A stretch of 64,000 nt of DNA, from contig NZ_QKWY01000001.1 in NCBI RefSeq assembly GCF_003248355.1, positions 3,182,001 to 3,246,000 of the forward strand, given 5' to 3'. A program made the translations under genes and the position numbers. Shown one piece after another: positions 1 through 10,691 of this stretch (position 1 is the stretch's first letter; the number at the start of each line of letters is the position of its first letter). Origin of the DNA: Streptomyces sp. AC1-42W. Lineage in GTDB: Bacteria > Actinomycetota > Actinomycetes > Streptomycetales > Streptomycetaceae. The notes under the pieces are model-generated. The model made no database searches. It was not told the DNA's origin and saw nothing but the letters and a program-made list of their open reading frames with translations.

Positions 1-1517
1 ACCGTGCCGATGACCCGCTTGTCGTCCGGTGGCAGGAACCCGGTCGTAACGATCTGCAACAGGGAGACGTCCAGCTCCGTCGAGCCGTACGACTGCGTGA
101 AGGTGTTGCGTTCCTCGTCGTATCCTCGCTCGCACACCTGCTGGTGGATCGCGTTGCGCAGCTCACGCCACCTCTGCAGTGGCCCGTCGGCACGGCCATC
201 CTCGATGAGCCTGACCGCACGGTCGACCGCGCACCAGGCCATGACCTTGGAGTGCACGAAGTGCCGGCGCGGACCACGGACCTCCCAGATTCCTTCGTCC
301 GGCTGCTCCCAGAGGATCTCCAGGCACGCGACGAGGTCCGTGATGATCGGGGCTACGACAGGGGCCAGCTCTGGATCGTGCTCCTGGGCCGCGTACAGGG
401 CGCCGACGATCTCGCCGTACACATCGAGCTGCAGCTGCTTCGCGGCTCCGTTCCCGATGCGGACCGGGGCGGAGTTCTCGAAGCCAGGCAGCCAGCCGAG
501 CGCGGCCTCGGTCAGCTCTCGGCTGCCGTCGACCCGGTAGATGGCCTGCAGGTTCTCGGGCCGGCCGCCGATCGCTGTTCGCAGCCAGCCGATCCAGGCC
601 CGGGCCTCCTCCACGTAGCCGCAGCTGAGAAGGGCTTCGACCGTCATGGCGGAGTCACGAGGCCAGCAGTAGCGGTAGTCCCAGTTGCGTTCGCCGCCGA
701 TTTTCTCGGGCAGCGAGGTGGTCGGAGCGGCCACGAATCCGCCGGTCGGTCCGTACTGGAGCGCCTTCAACGTGATGAGAGAGCGCTCGACCGCCTCCCA
801 GTGGGGGCCGGAGTACGTGGACTTGGCCGTCCAGCCCGCCCAGAAGTCCGCGGTCTGCTTCAGCAGCCCTTCCAGTGCGGGAAGCGGTGGCGGCTCGTCG
901 CCTCCGGGCTGCCATGCGATCGTGAAGGCCAGTTGCTCATCCTTCACGACGCTGAACTCGGAGATCAGGTCGCCGCCGGACACGCGGGTGCGTGCGTCGG
1001 TGCCGAGCCATAGGCGGCCGTCGCCCAGACCGACGTTCGTCCGGCGGCCGGCGATGTCGAGCCGCGGAACAGCCCGGCCGTAACCGGGACGGGCCCTAAG
1101 GACGGACCGCATCGGAACCCGGCCGCTGACGCCCTTGACGATCCGGACCAGCTGCGTCACGTCGTCCTTTTCGGTGAAGGGCATGAAGTCGAGAAGCTGG
1201 ACGGTGCCGGAGGGAGTGATCCAGGTGGATTCCAGGATCAGCGTGCCGTCGAGATAGCGCCGTCCGTCGGCGGCGGGCGCGGTGCCGTGCGGCCCGGCGG
1301 GCCCGATGCGCCACATGCCGTGGTTCTCGCTGCCCAGCAGCGCGGTGAACGCGGCTGCGGAGTCGAAGCGCGGCAGACACATCCAGTCGATGCTGCCGTC
1401 GCGGTCGACCAGCGCGCCGGTGCGTCCGTTGCCGACGAGGCCGTGGTCCTCGATCCGGCCCGCCCGCCGCGGACGGTGGGGGATCTCCGCGGGGGGACGC
1501 GGGGAAGGGAGCTTCAC
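1..1517 (-). CDS. Glycoside hydrolase family 15 protein (glucoamylase/trehalase-like), C-terminus outside window
   Basis: Reading from GTG at 1517 to the window edge gives about 505 residues without a stop. The N-terminus (RIEDHGLVGNGRTGALVDRD, then IDWMCLPRFDS) is the standard start of actinobacterial GH15 proteins. The barrel domain shows NWDYRYCWPRDSA near residue 276 and EGIWEVRG followed by HSKVMAW near residue 405; the glutamate in the latter box is the expected catalytic acid. Family members hydrolyse alpha-glucosidic bonds, often trehalose in Actinobacteria, and are cytoplasmic; no signal peptide is visible here. The GTG overlaps the stop of the upstream DUF5999 gene (GTGA), so translation is probably coupled. 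Substrate is not determinable from sequence. The full protein should be near 600 residues. Confidence 0.9.
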   Translation of the reverse strand, partial: MKLPSPRPPAEIPHRPRRAGRIEDHGLVGNGRTGALVDRDGSIDWMCLPRFDSAAAFTALLGSENHGMWRIGPAGPHGTAPAADGRRYLDGTLILESTWITPSGTVQLLDFMPFTEKDDVTQLVRIVKGVSGRVPMRSVLRARPGYGRAVPRLDIAGRRTNVGLGDGRLWLGTDARTRVSGGDLISEFSVVKDEQLAFTIAWQPGGDEPPPLPALEGLLKQTADFWAGWTAKSTYSGPHWEAVERSLITLKALQYGPTGGFVAAPTTSLPEKIGGERNWDYRYCWPRDSAMTVEALLSCGYVEEARAWIGWLRTAIGGRPENLQAIYRVDGSRELTEAALGWLPGFENSAPVRIGNGAAKQLQLDVYGEIVGALYAAQEHDPELAPVVAPIITDLVACLEILWEQPDEGIWEVRGPRRHFVHSKVMAWCAVDRAVRLIEDGRADGPLQRWRELRNAIHQQVCERGYDEERNTFTQSYGSTELDVSLLQIVTTGFLPPDDKRVIGT

Positions 1518-1711
1518 GCTGCCACCGCCGTCGGCAGGGCACGGTGAGGGGCGACGATCTGGCCGTCGGGGAGCAGCTCACCGGTGTCGTCGAAGAGCAG
1601 GACGCCGTTGCACAGAAGGCTCCACCCCTGCTCGGGGTGATGGGCCGAGAGACGGGCCGCCTCACGGTCTGCGGAGTCGGCGCTCGGGCACGGGGGTTGG
1701 TGCTGACACAT
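1514..1711 (-). CDS. DUF5999 family small protein
   Basis: A 65-residue protein starting MCQHQPPCPSADSADREAA, with a Cys/His-rich start and a core like GWSLLCNGVLLFDDTGELLP that I recognise as the DUF5999 family of Streptomyces. Function is unknown; the CxH and PxC residues near the N-terminus could bind metal, but that is inference. Its stop codon (1516-1514) overlaps the GTG start of the GH15 gene, so the two form a transcriptional unit. The short length is normal for the family. Confidence 0.85.
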   Translation of the reverse strand: MCQHQPPCPSADSADREAARLSAHHPEQGWSLLCNGVLLFDDTGELLPDGQIVAPHRALPTAVAA

Positions 1712-1882
1712 GGTGGGAGTCCTTGTGGGTACGGCAGGAGACGGGAGCGGTGGACGAGCAAGCCAGCGGCTTCCGGTGGTCAGTTCCCGGGGGACCCGAG
1801 CGGAGATTGTGGAGCGCTCGGAGGCCGGGAAGAGCCAGGGAGCCAGACGGACGTTCGCTCTACTCCGTGCGTCGTGCGGCTA

Positions 1883-2467
1883 TCAGTGGCAGGAATGAGC
1901 CGTGGGAGGCTCGCTGGCATAGGGATGCGGCGCGTGCGGAAATCGCTCAGTTCTAGGGGAGCTGGCGAGTGCGTGCAGAATCTCCGCGATGCACTCGGCC
2001 GTGGGCTGTTGGGTGTCCACGACGATCTTCGGAGCCAGAATCGAGCCCGCGCTCCCCGCGTCTCCCGGGGGCCCTTCAGCGTCCTTGTGGGCCTTTTGAG
2101 CGGGGTCCTCCGACACAGGGGCTGTGCGGACGCATTCGATGACGTGAAGGCGGTGGCCTATACCGCCGGCCAGATGCCGGAGCGCTCGCACATCGCGGGC
2201 CCGTGTGAGGGGATGAGCATCGAGGACTACTGGGGAAGTGGGGCGCTGGTGGAGATTCCACACCGCGGCCTGCAACAGCCACTCGTAGAGGCGGGCCGCT
2301 TGCTCGTGCGAGGTGGTGCGGGACGTAGGGAACATCACGGTTCGCAGTTGGGCGAGGTCGAGCAGGACCCCGCCGATGACGATCGCGAGATGTCTGGCCA
2401 ACTCCGACTTGCCCGTACGCGGCCGACCGCCGATGGCGACGATCACCGCGCCTCCACAGCCGTGCAT
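1883..2467 (-). CDS. P-loop NTPase / kinase-like protein
   Basis: A 194-residue protein with a Walker A motif (GGRPRTGKSELA) at residues 13-24, followed by a hydrophobic strand and a VVLDAHP segment around residue 80 that may serve as the second acidic (Walker B-like) site. The size and layout fit small nucleotide-kinase-like or AAA-type P-loop proteins. Its start lies 25 bp inside the end of the upstream ATP-binding gene, so both are probably co-transcribed. The C-terminal 60 residues are low in recognisable structure. The substrate is unknown. Confidence 0.65.
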   Translation of the reverse strand: MHGCGGAVIVAIGGRPRTGKSELARHLAIVIGGVLLDLAQLRTVMFPTSRTTSHEQAARLYEWLLQAAVWNLHQRPTSPVVLDAHPLTRARDVRALRHLAGGIGHRLHVIECVRTAPVSEDPAQKAHKDAEGPPGDAGSAGSILAPKIVVDTQQPTAECIAEILHALASSPRTERFPHAPHPYASEPPTAHSCH

Positions 2468-2988
2468 CCGCTCGAGGCGACCTCGCGCTTACGAGCGGGT
2501 ACTTCCGCCTCGCCCGGCCAGCGGAAGAAGGCCCACACTCCCTTGCCGACAACCTCTCCGTCACGTGTCGCGGGAGCCGCCGTCCAGTGGTCGGCAATCG
2601 CGGAGACGAGCCGGAGACCGCGTCCACCGTCCGCGGTGTCGGGCCGGAACACCGGCGCGGGAACATTCGGCGAGTTGTCAGTCACCAGGATGCCGAGTGC
2701 CGCGCCGGGTTTGACGGAGAGCGACAGCCCGAGCGTCTCGGTCTCGCCCGCTGGCCGAGTTCGACCATGAAGCACGGAGTTCGTCACCAGCTCGCTGGCC
2801 ACGAGAAGGACGCGGTCCGTCAGCTCGTCTTTGCGGCTGAATCCCCAGCCCAAGAGCTCTTCCTGGAGGAACTGCCGCGACTGGGGCACGGCCTGTCCCG
2901 AGTTCGCGAGATGGATCGTAGCCAGTTCCGCCTCGACATCGTGCGCCAGGACAGCGAGGAACTGTCCGGTCTTCCGAGTCGACGTCAT
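2443..2988 (-). CDS. ATP-binding protein, HATPase/anti-sigma factor kinase type
   Basis: About 181 residues from the ATG at 2988 (MTSTRKTGQF); a longer frame to 3129 exists but its extra residues look non-coding. The GHKL ATPase signatures are present: an N-box-like stretch ASELVTNSVLHG and a G-box DTADGGRGLRLVSAIADHW. Streptomyces encodes many such stand-alone ATPases related to RsbW/SpoIIAB, which bind sigma factors or regulators and may phosphorylate antagonists. It is divergent from the XRE regulator at 3302, a common pairing in Streptomyces. A specific partner cannot be named. Confidence 0.8.
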   Translation of the reverse strand: MTSTRKTGQFLAVLAHDVEAELATIHLANSGQAVPQSRQFLQEELLGWGFSRKDELTDRVLLVASELVTNSVLHGRTRPAGETETLGLSLSVKPGAALGILVTDNSPNVPAPVFRPDTADGGRGLRLVSAIADHWTAAPATRDGEVVGKGVWAFFRWPGEAEVPARKREVASSGCTAVEAR

Positions 2989-3301
2989 TGAGCGCACCCC
3001 CAATCCTGGATGGCGGGTGCCGCCGGCCGATGTCCGGAGCGCGGCGGCACCCGCAGGCTCACGAGCCAAGACCGTCAGGTGTCGTGGCCGGCGAGCCGCT
3101 TGTGGTCTCGGGAAGCCCGAGGAGGGCAAGAGTTGCTCCCGTGCACCAGGAGCGGCAACCGTGACGGTTCACGTAAACGTGACCGGCTTGCGTGACGCTT
3201 CACGTATTTCCAGGGCCGTACTTGACGGAGCCGCGTTTTCTTGAAACAGAGCGGACAGCATGTCAGTACGCTGGTCGGCGAGTTCGAAGGGAATCAACTC
3301 C
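2989..3301. promoter_or_regulatory. Divergent regulatory region with two GTGACGSTTCACGT repeats
   Basis: This 313-bp gap separates the ATP-binding gene (leftward) from the XRE regulator (rightward). It holds GTGACGGTTCACGT at 3161-3174 and GTGACGCTTCACGT at 3192-3205, with centres 31 bp apart, about three helical turns. Each unit is a partial palindrome (GTGA...TCAC). A third copy lies upstream of the MFS exporter at 43645-43658. They look like operator sites, perhaps for the adjacent XRE protein; that link is inference. Confidence 0.5.
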
Positions 3302-4600
3302 ATGCGACGTGGCCCTGGACCCCATCGTCCGTCCTGCGCAAAGCGGTTACGCGAGAGCGGTGCCGAACGCGGACAGTCAACCGACGAGATCGCCCGCACG
3401 ATTCAGACGCACTGCTCCGTCTCCCCCTTGCGCGCACAGCGTCTGGCCATGGGCCTCACCCTGACCGAGGCAGCGGACCAGATCCGCGAGCTCGTCTCTG
3501 ACCTGGACAGGGCCCCCCGGGTCACCGTGGAACAGCTGCGGCTCTGGGAAACGGGAGGGCATCAACCGCTTCGTTCCACCGTGCTCGTGCTCGCCGCCTT
3601 CTATGGCTGCTCGCCCGGGGGGCTGGGCCTGGAAGACACCGAGGCCGTCGCTGGCATCGTCCTCCGGGCAGAGTCCCGGCATGGGCACCGCGCCGAGATC
3701 ACCCCCATGTCCGCCATCGGCGAGCGGATCCCGACGGCTGCCGAGCACCTCTCGCACAGGGTCGACGCCGCGCGGCGTGCGGTGGACCGTACCCTGGCCT
3801 CCGCGACGGTCAACTCCAACCAGCTGGACCACATCGACGAGATGGTCCTTTGGGCCAGCCAGGAGTACATCTCCACCCCGCCGGCCCTGATGCTCACCCG
3901 CCTTCTGGACCTCCTTGCCGAGGTCGAGGAGCTGGCCGCATGCCGACAGCCAGCCGCCGTCCAAGTTCGGCTCTCGGAGCTGACTGCGATGCTCTCCACG
4001 CTGACTGCCGACGCACTCATGAAACTTGGAGACCTCACGCGGTCGCGATCTTGGTATGCCACAGCGCGTACCGCTGCGGACGACAGCGGAAACTCGGAGC
4101 TTCGAGCTCGCGTCAGGGCTCAGGCCGCGATGCTGCCCTTCTACTACGGTCCGATCACCCAGGCGGTGAATCTGTGCCGGGAGGCCAGGGTGATCAGCAG
4201 CAGAGCACGAACCAGCGCCACGCACGCCTTCTCGGCAGCAGCAGAGGCGCGGGCCCTGGCCAAGCTTGGCGCCGAGGCCGAGGCCGAGGCCGCACTGCGC
4301 TACGCGACGAAGGTGTTTGAACAGTTCGGCGGAGACTCGGCGGACGATGCCTTCGCCTTTCCGGAGCGCCGCTACCTGCTCTACAAGAGCGGGACGCTGA
4401 CCGCTCTCGGGCACACGCGCGAGGCCCGCCAAGTCCAGGATCAGGCGCTCGTCCTCTACCAGGACAAGACAGGGATCGATCCTGCCCTCCTCCGGCTTGA
4501 AGCAGCCATCTGCTACGCGCGGGACCGAAGCCCTGACGAGGCGTGCCAGCTGGCCGGCGCCACCTTCCTGCGGATGGACCCCGCCCACCGCACACCCTGA
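3302..4600 (+). CDS. XRE-family HTH regulator with TPR-like C-terminal region
   Basis: About 432 residues from the ATG at 3302, chosen because GAAGGG lies about 10 bases upstream; longer in-frame starts lack this. Residues about 40-110 form a helix-turn-helix region (AQRLAMGLTLTEAADQIREL ... TVEQLRLWETGG), followed by alpha-helical repeats resembling TPRs. Such regulators in Streptomyces often sit beside DUF397, DUF6879 or GHKL ATPase genes. The ATPase is divergent here, and a DUF6879 remnant lies at 7.7 kb beyond an IS. The protein ends abruptly at DPAHRTP just before the IS1634-type element, so the last residues may have been lost. Confidence 0.8.
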   Translation: MRRGPGPHRPSCAKRLRESGAERGQSTDEIARTIQTHCSVSPLRAQRLAMGLTLTEAADQIRELVSDLDRAPRVTVEQLRLWETGGHQPLRSTVLVLAAFYGCSPGGLGLEDTEAVAGIVLRAESRHGHRAEITPMSAIGERIPTAAEHLSHRVDAARRAVDRTLASATVNSNQLDHIDEMVLWASQEYISTPPALMLTRLLDLLAEVEELAACRQPAAVQVRLSELTAMLSTLTADALMKLGDLTRSRSWYATARTAADDSGNSELRARVRAQAAMLPFYYGPITQAVNLCREARVISSRARTSATHAFSAAAEARALAKLGAEAEAEAALRYATKVFEQFGGDSADDAFAFPERRYLLYKSGTLTALGHTREARQVQDQALVLYQDKTGIDPALLRLEAAICYARDRSPDEACQLAGATFLRMDPAHRTP

Positions 4601-4642
4601 GTTCCGCAGCTGAGGTGGCGCTCTAGTACACGAATCTGGGGG

Positions 4643-6513
<1,871 letters not shown>

Positions 6514-6770
6514 TACAGGGAAGTCGCGCAGAACGTGTTACTAGGAGATTCCGGTTGTTCCACCAGGCCGGAACCCAGTGACCTGCGACAACGCCGTCAT
6601 CCGTGTCCAGGATCCCCGATTAGCTGCGGAACGCAGGCACACCGATCGTGGAGGAAAGAGCCCGCGAGGTTGTACAGGTCCTTCCGTCGGTTATACGGAC
6701 AGGCCGGGCGGCGCGCGAGCTTCTTGAGATCATCGAGCTTCCGCCAGGCCGGATGTGACAGGACGGGCCC

Positions 6771-7694
6771 GTGTCGGTAAGCCTGTGCGACATGACAATC
6801 ACGCCGGCCCCGGGTGGGTTCGACGAGTTCGAGATGTACCAGGTACTAGAGCGGGCCTGCGCGAAGGCCGGCCTCGACAGCCGTGATGCGCGTCTGCTGC
6901 GCGGTCACACCAACGCGGTTCTCCTCCTGGAGAAGGAGCAGGTGGTGGCCAAGATCGCTCGGAAGGGAACGGACGTCGAGAGCGTTGCGCGCACAGTTAC
7001 TTTCGTACGCTGGCTCATCGAAGCAGGCTTTCCTACCGCCCCGCTGCACCCCTGCGATCAGCCGCTGATCGTCGATGGGCACTCTGTCACCTTCTGGACC
7101 TACCTGCCACAACCCGAGCACCCGGTGGCGGCCGGGCAGCTGGCCGGTCCCCTCAAGGCGCTCCACTCGCTGCCTCCGCCCCCGATCGCCCTTGCTGAGC
7201 ACGACAACATCCGTGCGATCCGCCGCTCACTGACCGCGATCACATGTCTCCCTGCCGCAGCCATCCGATACATGGAGGAGGAGGCAGACCGACTCGAGGG
7301 GGCATTGTGGGGAGTCGACTTCGCGCTTCCCCCCGGACTGATACAGGGCGACCCACAGCACCGAAACGCGTTGCACACCACCGACGGATCTGCGGTGCTG
7401 TGCGACTGGGACACGGTCGCCCATGGTCAGCCGGAATGGGACCTCGTCACGGTCGAAGTCCACTGTCGGCGGTTCGGCTACGGCCAAGCTCACTACCAAG
7501 CCTTCGCGAGCACCTACGGGTGGGACGTAACGAAATACGCCGGCTACTCGGTTTTGCGTGATATTCGGGAGCTGCGCATGATCACCACTAACGCACGAAA
7601 AGTTCGACATGCTCCTGAGTCTTTGAGCGAGATCCGGCGGCGATTCGACGGGCTCAGGAGGAGGGACACGCAGCTCCCCTGGAACATCCTCTAG
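6771..7694 (+). CDS. Aminoglycoside phosphotransferase-family (APH) kinase
   Basis: 307 residues from GTG 6771, with AGGA eight bases upstream; an ATG at 6792 is an alternative. The kinase-like fold is shown by VVAKIARKG (nucleotide-site lysine), the catalytic loop GLIQGDPQHRNAL near residue 192 and the metal-binding LCDWDTVAHGQPEWDL. The usual HGD of the loop is QGD here, a common variant in uncharacterised members. These enzymes phosphorylate small molecules; resistance should not be assumed. The gene is followed within a few bases by a DUF6879 remnant. The 257 bp upstream, back to the IS1634 end, hold nothing I can identify. Confidence 0.8.
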   Translation: MSVSLCDMTITPAPGGFDEFEMYQVLERACAKAGLDSRDARLLRGHTNAVLLLEKEQVVAKIARKGTDVESVARTVTFVRWLIEAGFPTAPLHPCDQPLIVDGHSVTFWTYLPQPEHPVAAGQLAGPLKALHSLPPPPIALAEHDNIRAIRRSLTAITCLPAAAIRYMEEEADRLEGALWGVDFALPPGLIQGDPQHRNALHTTDGSAVLCDWDTVAHGQPEWDLVTVEVHCRRFGYGQAHYQAFASTYGWDVTKYAGYSVLRDIRELRMITTNARKVRHAPESLSEIRRRFDGLRRRDTQLPWNIL

Positions 7695-7696
7695 CG

Positions 7697-7894
7697 TTCG
7701 GCCTAGAGCCCTGCTGCCCCGGCAACGACCTCTGGCTGATCGACGGCCGTCTCATGCTGTTCCACTGGTTCACCGGTGTTGGCGAGTGGGCGGGACACGA
7801 GTTCAACGAGGACTCGGCCACGGTCAAGATGGTGATCGCCGCGTTCGAGGCCGTCTGGGAACGGGCCATCCCGCACGAGGAGTTTACGACCTAG
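7697..7894 (+). pseudogene. DUF6879 family C-terminal remnant
   Basis: Translation gives PGNDLWLIDGRLMLFHWF, then GEWAGHEFNEDSATVKM, then FEAVWERAIPHEEF and a stop at 7892. I recognise this as the last third of DUF6879 proteins, which usually pair with XRE regulators in Streptomyces. No start codon or N-terminal part remains; upstream in this frame is the end of the phosphotransferase gene. Together with the XRE regulator at 3302 it suggests an old regulator/DUF6879 pair split by the IS and phosphotransferase insertion. Confidence 0.7.
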
Positions 7895-7961
7895 CCTTAC
7901 CGTCCCACCCTCACCGGACTCAAGCACGGCGCCTCCAAGCCGCCTTACCGCCTCGGCAAGC

Positions 7962-9296
7962 TCACGGTGTCCACAGAGGAGAGACCCGCTGCGGCGTCGA
8001 AGAGTCGGCCAGCAGCGATGCGACACCGTGGGGAACACCGAGCTTCCCCAGAGCCCAGTCGAGCGCATTAGCTTCGGCGTCGCACATTCGGGCGATCAGA
8101 CTGGTCTGTTCAGGCAGAAGGATTCGTCGGGGGATCATGATCGTTTCCCGGACCCGGTCGAGGGGCAGTCCTCGCCGGAAGCCCTGTGCGGCGGGGCGGA
8201 GCGCGTCCTCGTTCGGCGGAAGCGGCAGGCGTCGGCGGGCCGCGTTCGAGACGACGATCCCGGCGACGTGAACGTACTCCGCCAGGAGCGGCCCCAACAG
8301 GTCCGCGAGCGCATCGGTCTTGGCGGCGAGCGACATCTCGGCGAAGGGAGTCGGGAAGTGGAAGAGACCGCTGTGGTCCTCCACCCAGATCCAGGCGGTG
8401 CCTGCCCCCGCCGTTTTGGCGCACTTGCCGTGCACCTTGCTTAGGAGCCGCCTGCCCTGGTCGCTCTCCACGGTGTCCCCGGTCAGGGTGGTGCCCTGGG
8501 GAGCCGTGCCAGGGTGGACGGTCAGCCGCCTCCCGGCGCTGCTGAGGACATCGACCGCGGCCTCCAAGGCCGCGCACTGTTGGGCGGCCTCCTCGGTCCG
8601 CTTCTTCCAGGTCTCGAAGTCGCCGCCGCTGAGGAGTTCGGGGAGGTCACCTTCCCAGTAGATGTTACGGCCCCTGTCCAGGGCGAAGAGATGAGCCCGG
8701 ACGTTCTCGCGGAACCTCTCGTAGTCCTGGAACTTCTGATCTTCGGCGAAGGTGACGACCTCGATGAAGACGGGGCCGATACGAACATCGCCGGGGCCGC
8801 CACTGGCTTTTGCCGGCTCCAGCTCGACCCTGAGTCCGTGGGCCGCCCCCATGAGCGCGAGCCGGGCCTGTGTCTGGGAATGCAGGAACCGGGACAGGGT
8901 GACGTCGCAGCGTGCATCCCGCTTGACCGAGGCAATGCCCGGCACCGCGGCTTCCTCCAGATAGGCGTATGCGGCCCACCACCGCACTGCTTCCACCCAT
9001 GCTCCCGGGGCGGCTCCGTCCATGAACTGGAGCACCGGGGCGTGTCGGCCCAGACCGACGAAGGTGTCGCTGGCCCGACCCGGGGCGGGGGAGGGGACCA
9101 CGGCCTTGGGCAGCCAGCGGCTGTTGAAGAACGCGGTGAGTCCGGCCACGGCGCGTGCGGTCACCTGATGACCTGCGGGGGAGAGGTAGCCGGCACCCTC
9201 CGGGCAACCGAACCACGCCTCCCAGTCGATCGCCCGGCGGCCCTGGTCGATCGCCCGCCATATCTCTTCGTCACGAGGGTGCATGCCCGTGATCAT
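7962..9296 (-). CDS. Conserved protein of unknown function, possible nuclease-like fold
   Basis: About 444 residues from ATG 9296 (MITGMHPRDEEIWRAIDQGR); an in-frame start at 9377 and an ATG a few codons downstream are alternatives. I do not recognise the family. A central stretch reads GDVRIGPVFIEVVTFAED, which has the spacing of a PD-(D/E)xK nuclease core (Asp, short strand, then Glu-x-x), though the expected lysine is absent. The rest is soluble, mixed alpha/beta, with no signal peptide or membrane segment. Codon use is typical of the host. It is flanked by a DUF6879 remnant and an IS, so it may be accessory. Confidence 0.6.
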   Translation of the reverse strand: MITGMHPRDEEIWRAIDQGRRAIDWEAWFGCPEGAGYLSPAGHQVTARAVAGLTAFFNSRWLPKAVVPSPAPGRASDTFVGLGRHAPVLQFMDGAAPGAWVEAVRWWAAYAYLEEAAVPGIASVKRDARCDVTLSRFLHSQTQARLALMGAAHGLRVELEPAKASGGPGDVRIGPVFIEVVTFAEDQKFQDYERFRENVRAHLFALDRGRNIYWEGDLPELLSGGDFETWKKRTEEAAQQCAALEAAVDVLSSAGRRLTVHPGTAPQGTTLTGDTVESDQGRRLLSKVHGKCAKTAGAGTAWIWVEDHSGLFHFPTPFAEMSLAAKTDALADLLGPLLAEYVHVAGIVVSNAARRRLPLPPNEDALRPAAQGFRRGLPLDRVRETIMIPRRILLPEQTSLIARMCDAEANALDWALGKLGVPHGVASLLADSSTPQRVSPLWTP

Positions 9297-9549
9297 GACG
9301 CATCCGCAGACGAGGATGCGGGGATTTTCCCGAACATTCGGCGCTTCCTCCCGGCTGGCCCTGGACCAGTGCCTCATCCGGTCCGCATCACAGCAATAGC
9401 GGACAGCGACTGCGGATCGCGACCGGCGCCCCCCGCATGCTCATTTGGAGGGACTTCCTATCGCGCCCAAAGTGGCCGACTTCCCGGCGGGGTGGTAGCG
9501 GGCATTCGCTTATGGCAGACGAGGATTGACGGCAAGAGACTGGAACCTA

Positions 9550-10427
9550 AGGGTTGTCCCGTAACTGCTGGTCACGGGTGGGATGATCTTGGTGTGGCTG
9601 GTGTGATCACGGCGTCGGAGCCGTCCTGGATAGCCCCGTTCACCGGGCTGAGCCCGCGCGCCTTCGGGAAGCTGGTGACCGTGTTGCGGCGCGAGGGTGC
9701 GGACGCGGTCCGCAAGGGCCGGCCGTGGTCGCTGCCGCTGGAGGACCGGGCCCTGCTGGTCGCGGCGTACTGGCGCACGAACTTGACCATGCGCCAGCTC
9801 GCCCCGCTGTTCGGGGTGTCGAAGTCGGCGGCGGACCGGATCATCGACCATCTCGGGCCGATGCTCGCGCTCCAGCCCCGCAAGCGTTTCGCGAAGGACA
9901 CCGTGCTCATCGTGGACGGCACCCTGGTTCCCACCCGCGACCACGCCATCGCCGAGCAGTCGAAGAATTACCGGTACTCCACCAACCACCAGGTCGTCAT
10001 CGACGCTGACACGCGCCTGGTCGTCGTGGTCGGCCGGCCGCTCGCCGGGAACCGCAACGACTGCAAGGCGTGGGAGGAATCCGGGGCCAAAGCCGCTGTT
10101 GGTAACACGCTGACGATCGCCGACGGCGGCTACCCAGGCACCGGACTCGTCATGCCCCATCGTCGGCGGAAGGGCGAAGACCTGCCCGACTGGAAGCAGG
10201 CGCACAACAAGTCCCACAAGCAGGTCCGGGCCCGCGTCGAGCACGTCTTCGCCCGGATGAAGACCTGGAAGATCCTCCGCGACTGCCGCCTCAAAGGCGA
10301 CGGCGTCCACCACGCCATGCTCGGCATCGCCCGGATGCACAACCTCGCCGTCGCCGGATAGGCCAGCAAGCCGTACGGCACCCCGCCATGCCCGGAACGA
10401 CTCGAAGAGCATTTACGGGACAGCCCT
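9550..10427 (+). mobile_element. IS5-family insertion sequence, IS427-like, TA target duplication
   Basis: Inverted ends read AGGGTTGTCCCGTAA (9550-9564) and its inverse with one mismatch (10413-10427). TA at 9548-9549 and 10428-10429 is consistent with a 2-bp duplication, as known for the IS427 group. The element is 878 bp and carries one intact transposase gene. The same terminal 15 bp bound the 162-bp MITE at 41818-41979, so this element or a relative could move that MITE. Confidence 0.8.
9594..10361 (+). CDS. IS5-family (DDE_Tnp_4 type) transposase
   Basis: 255 residues from GTG 9594. An N-terminal helix-turn-helix (LTMRQLAPLFGVSKSAADRI) is followed by the DDE blocks VLIVDGTLVPTRDH, LTIADGGYPGTG and RARVEHVFARMK. 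Length and order match IS427-like transposases. The frame is open much further upstream by chance because of high GC; the start was placed inside the element, just after the left inverted repeat. Frame intact. Confidence 0.9.
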   Translation: MAGVITASEPSWIAPFTGLSPRAFGKLVTVLRREGADAVRKGRPWSLPLEDRALLVAAYWRTNLTMRQLAPLFGVSKSAADRIIDHLGPMLALQPRKRFAKDTVLIVDGTLVPTRDHAIAEQSKNYRYSTNHQVVIDADTRLVVVVGRPLAGNRNDCKAWEESGAKAAVGNTLTIADGGYPGTGLVMPHRRRKGEDLPDWKQAHNKSHKQVRARVEHVFARMKTWKILRDCRLKGDGVHHAMLGIARMHNLAVAG

Positions 10428-10691
10428 TAGGCCGGGAGCATGTCAACGTACAACATCCCGAAAATGCCAAGGCGGACGAGGAGGTGATCGACAGGAATGG
10501 AGGGAGAGATTGCAATCCCAGACTTGTGGGATTGGCGGCCTGGAGTGGTTTCTGCGTAGGAGGTCCGTGCGTCTGGTATCGCGACCGCGCAGTTCTCGTG
10601 CATATTGCAGCGCACCCGGGCCGCGAGGAGGTACGTGGCCCGGGCCGTGAATGTTCCCGAGCGCCGCGTAGCGCGAAATCTGGATCGCCTA

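Noticed and set aside
6771..7694. Calling the phosphotransferase an aminoglycoside resistance gene
   Set aside because: Only the family fold is supported; the catalytic loop is a QGD variant and no similarity to a known resistance enzyme can be shown from sequence alone.
10427..10615. 62-codon minus-strand frame between two IS elements
   Set aside because: No ribosome binding site, no recognisable family and composition not distinct from chance.
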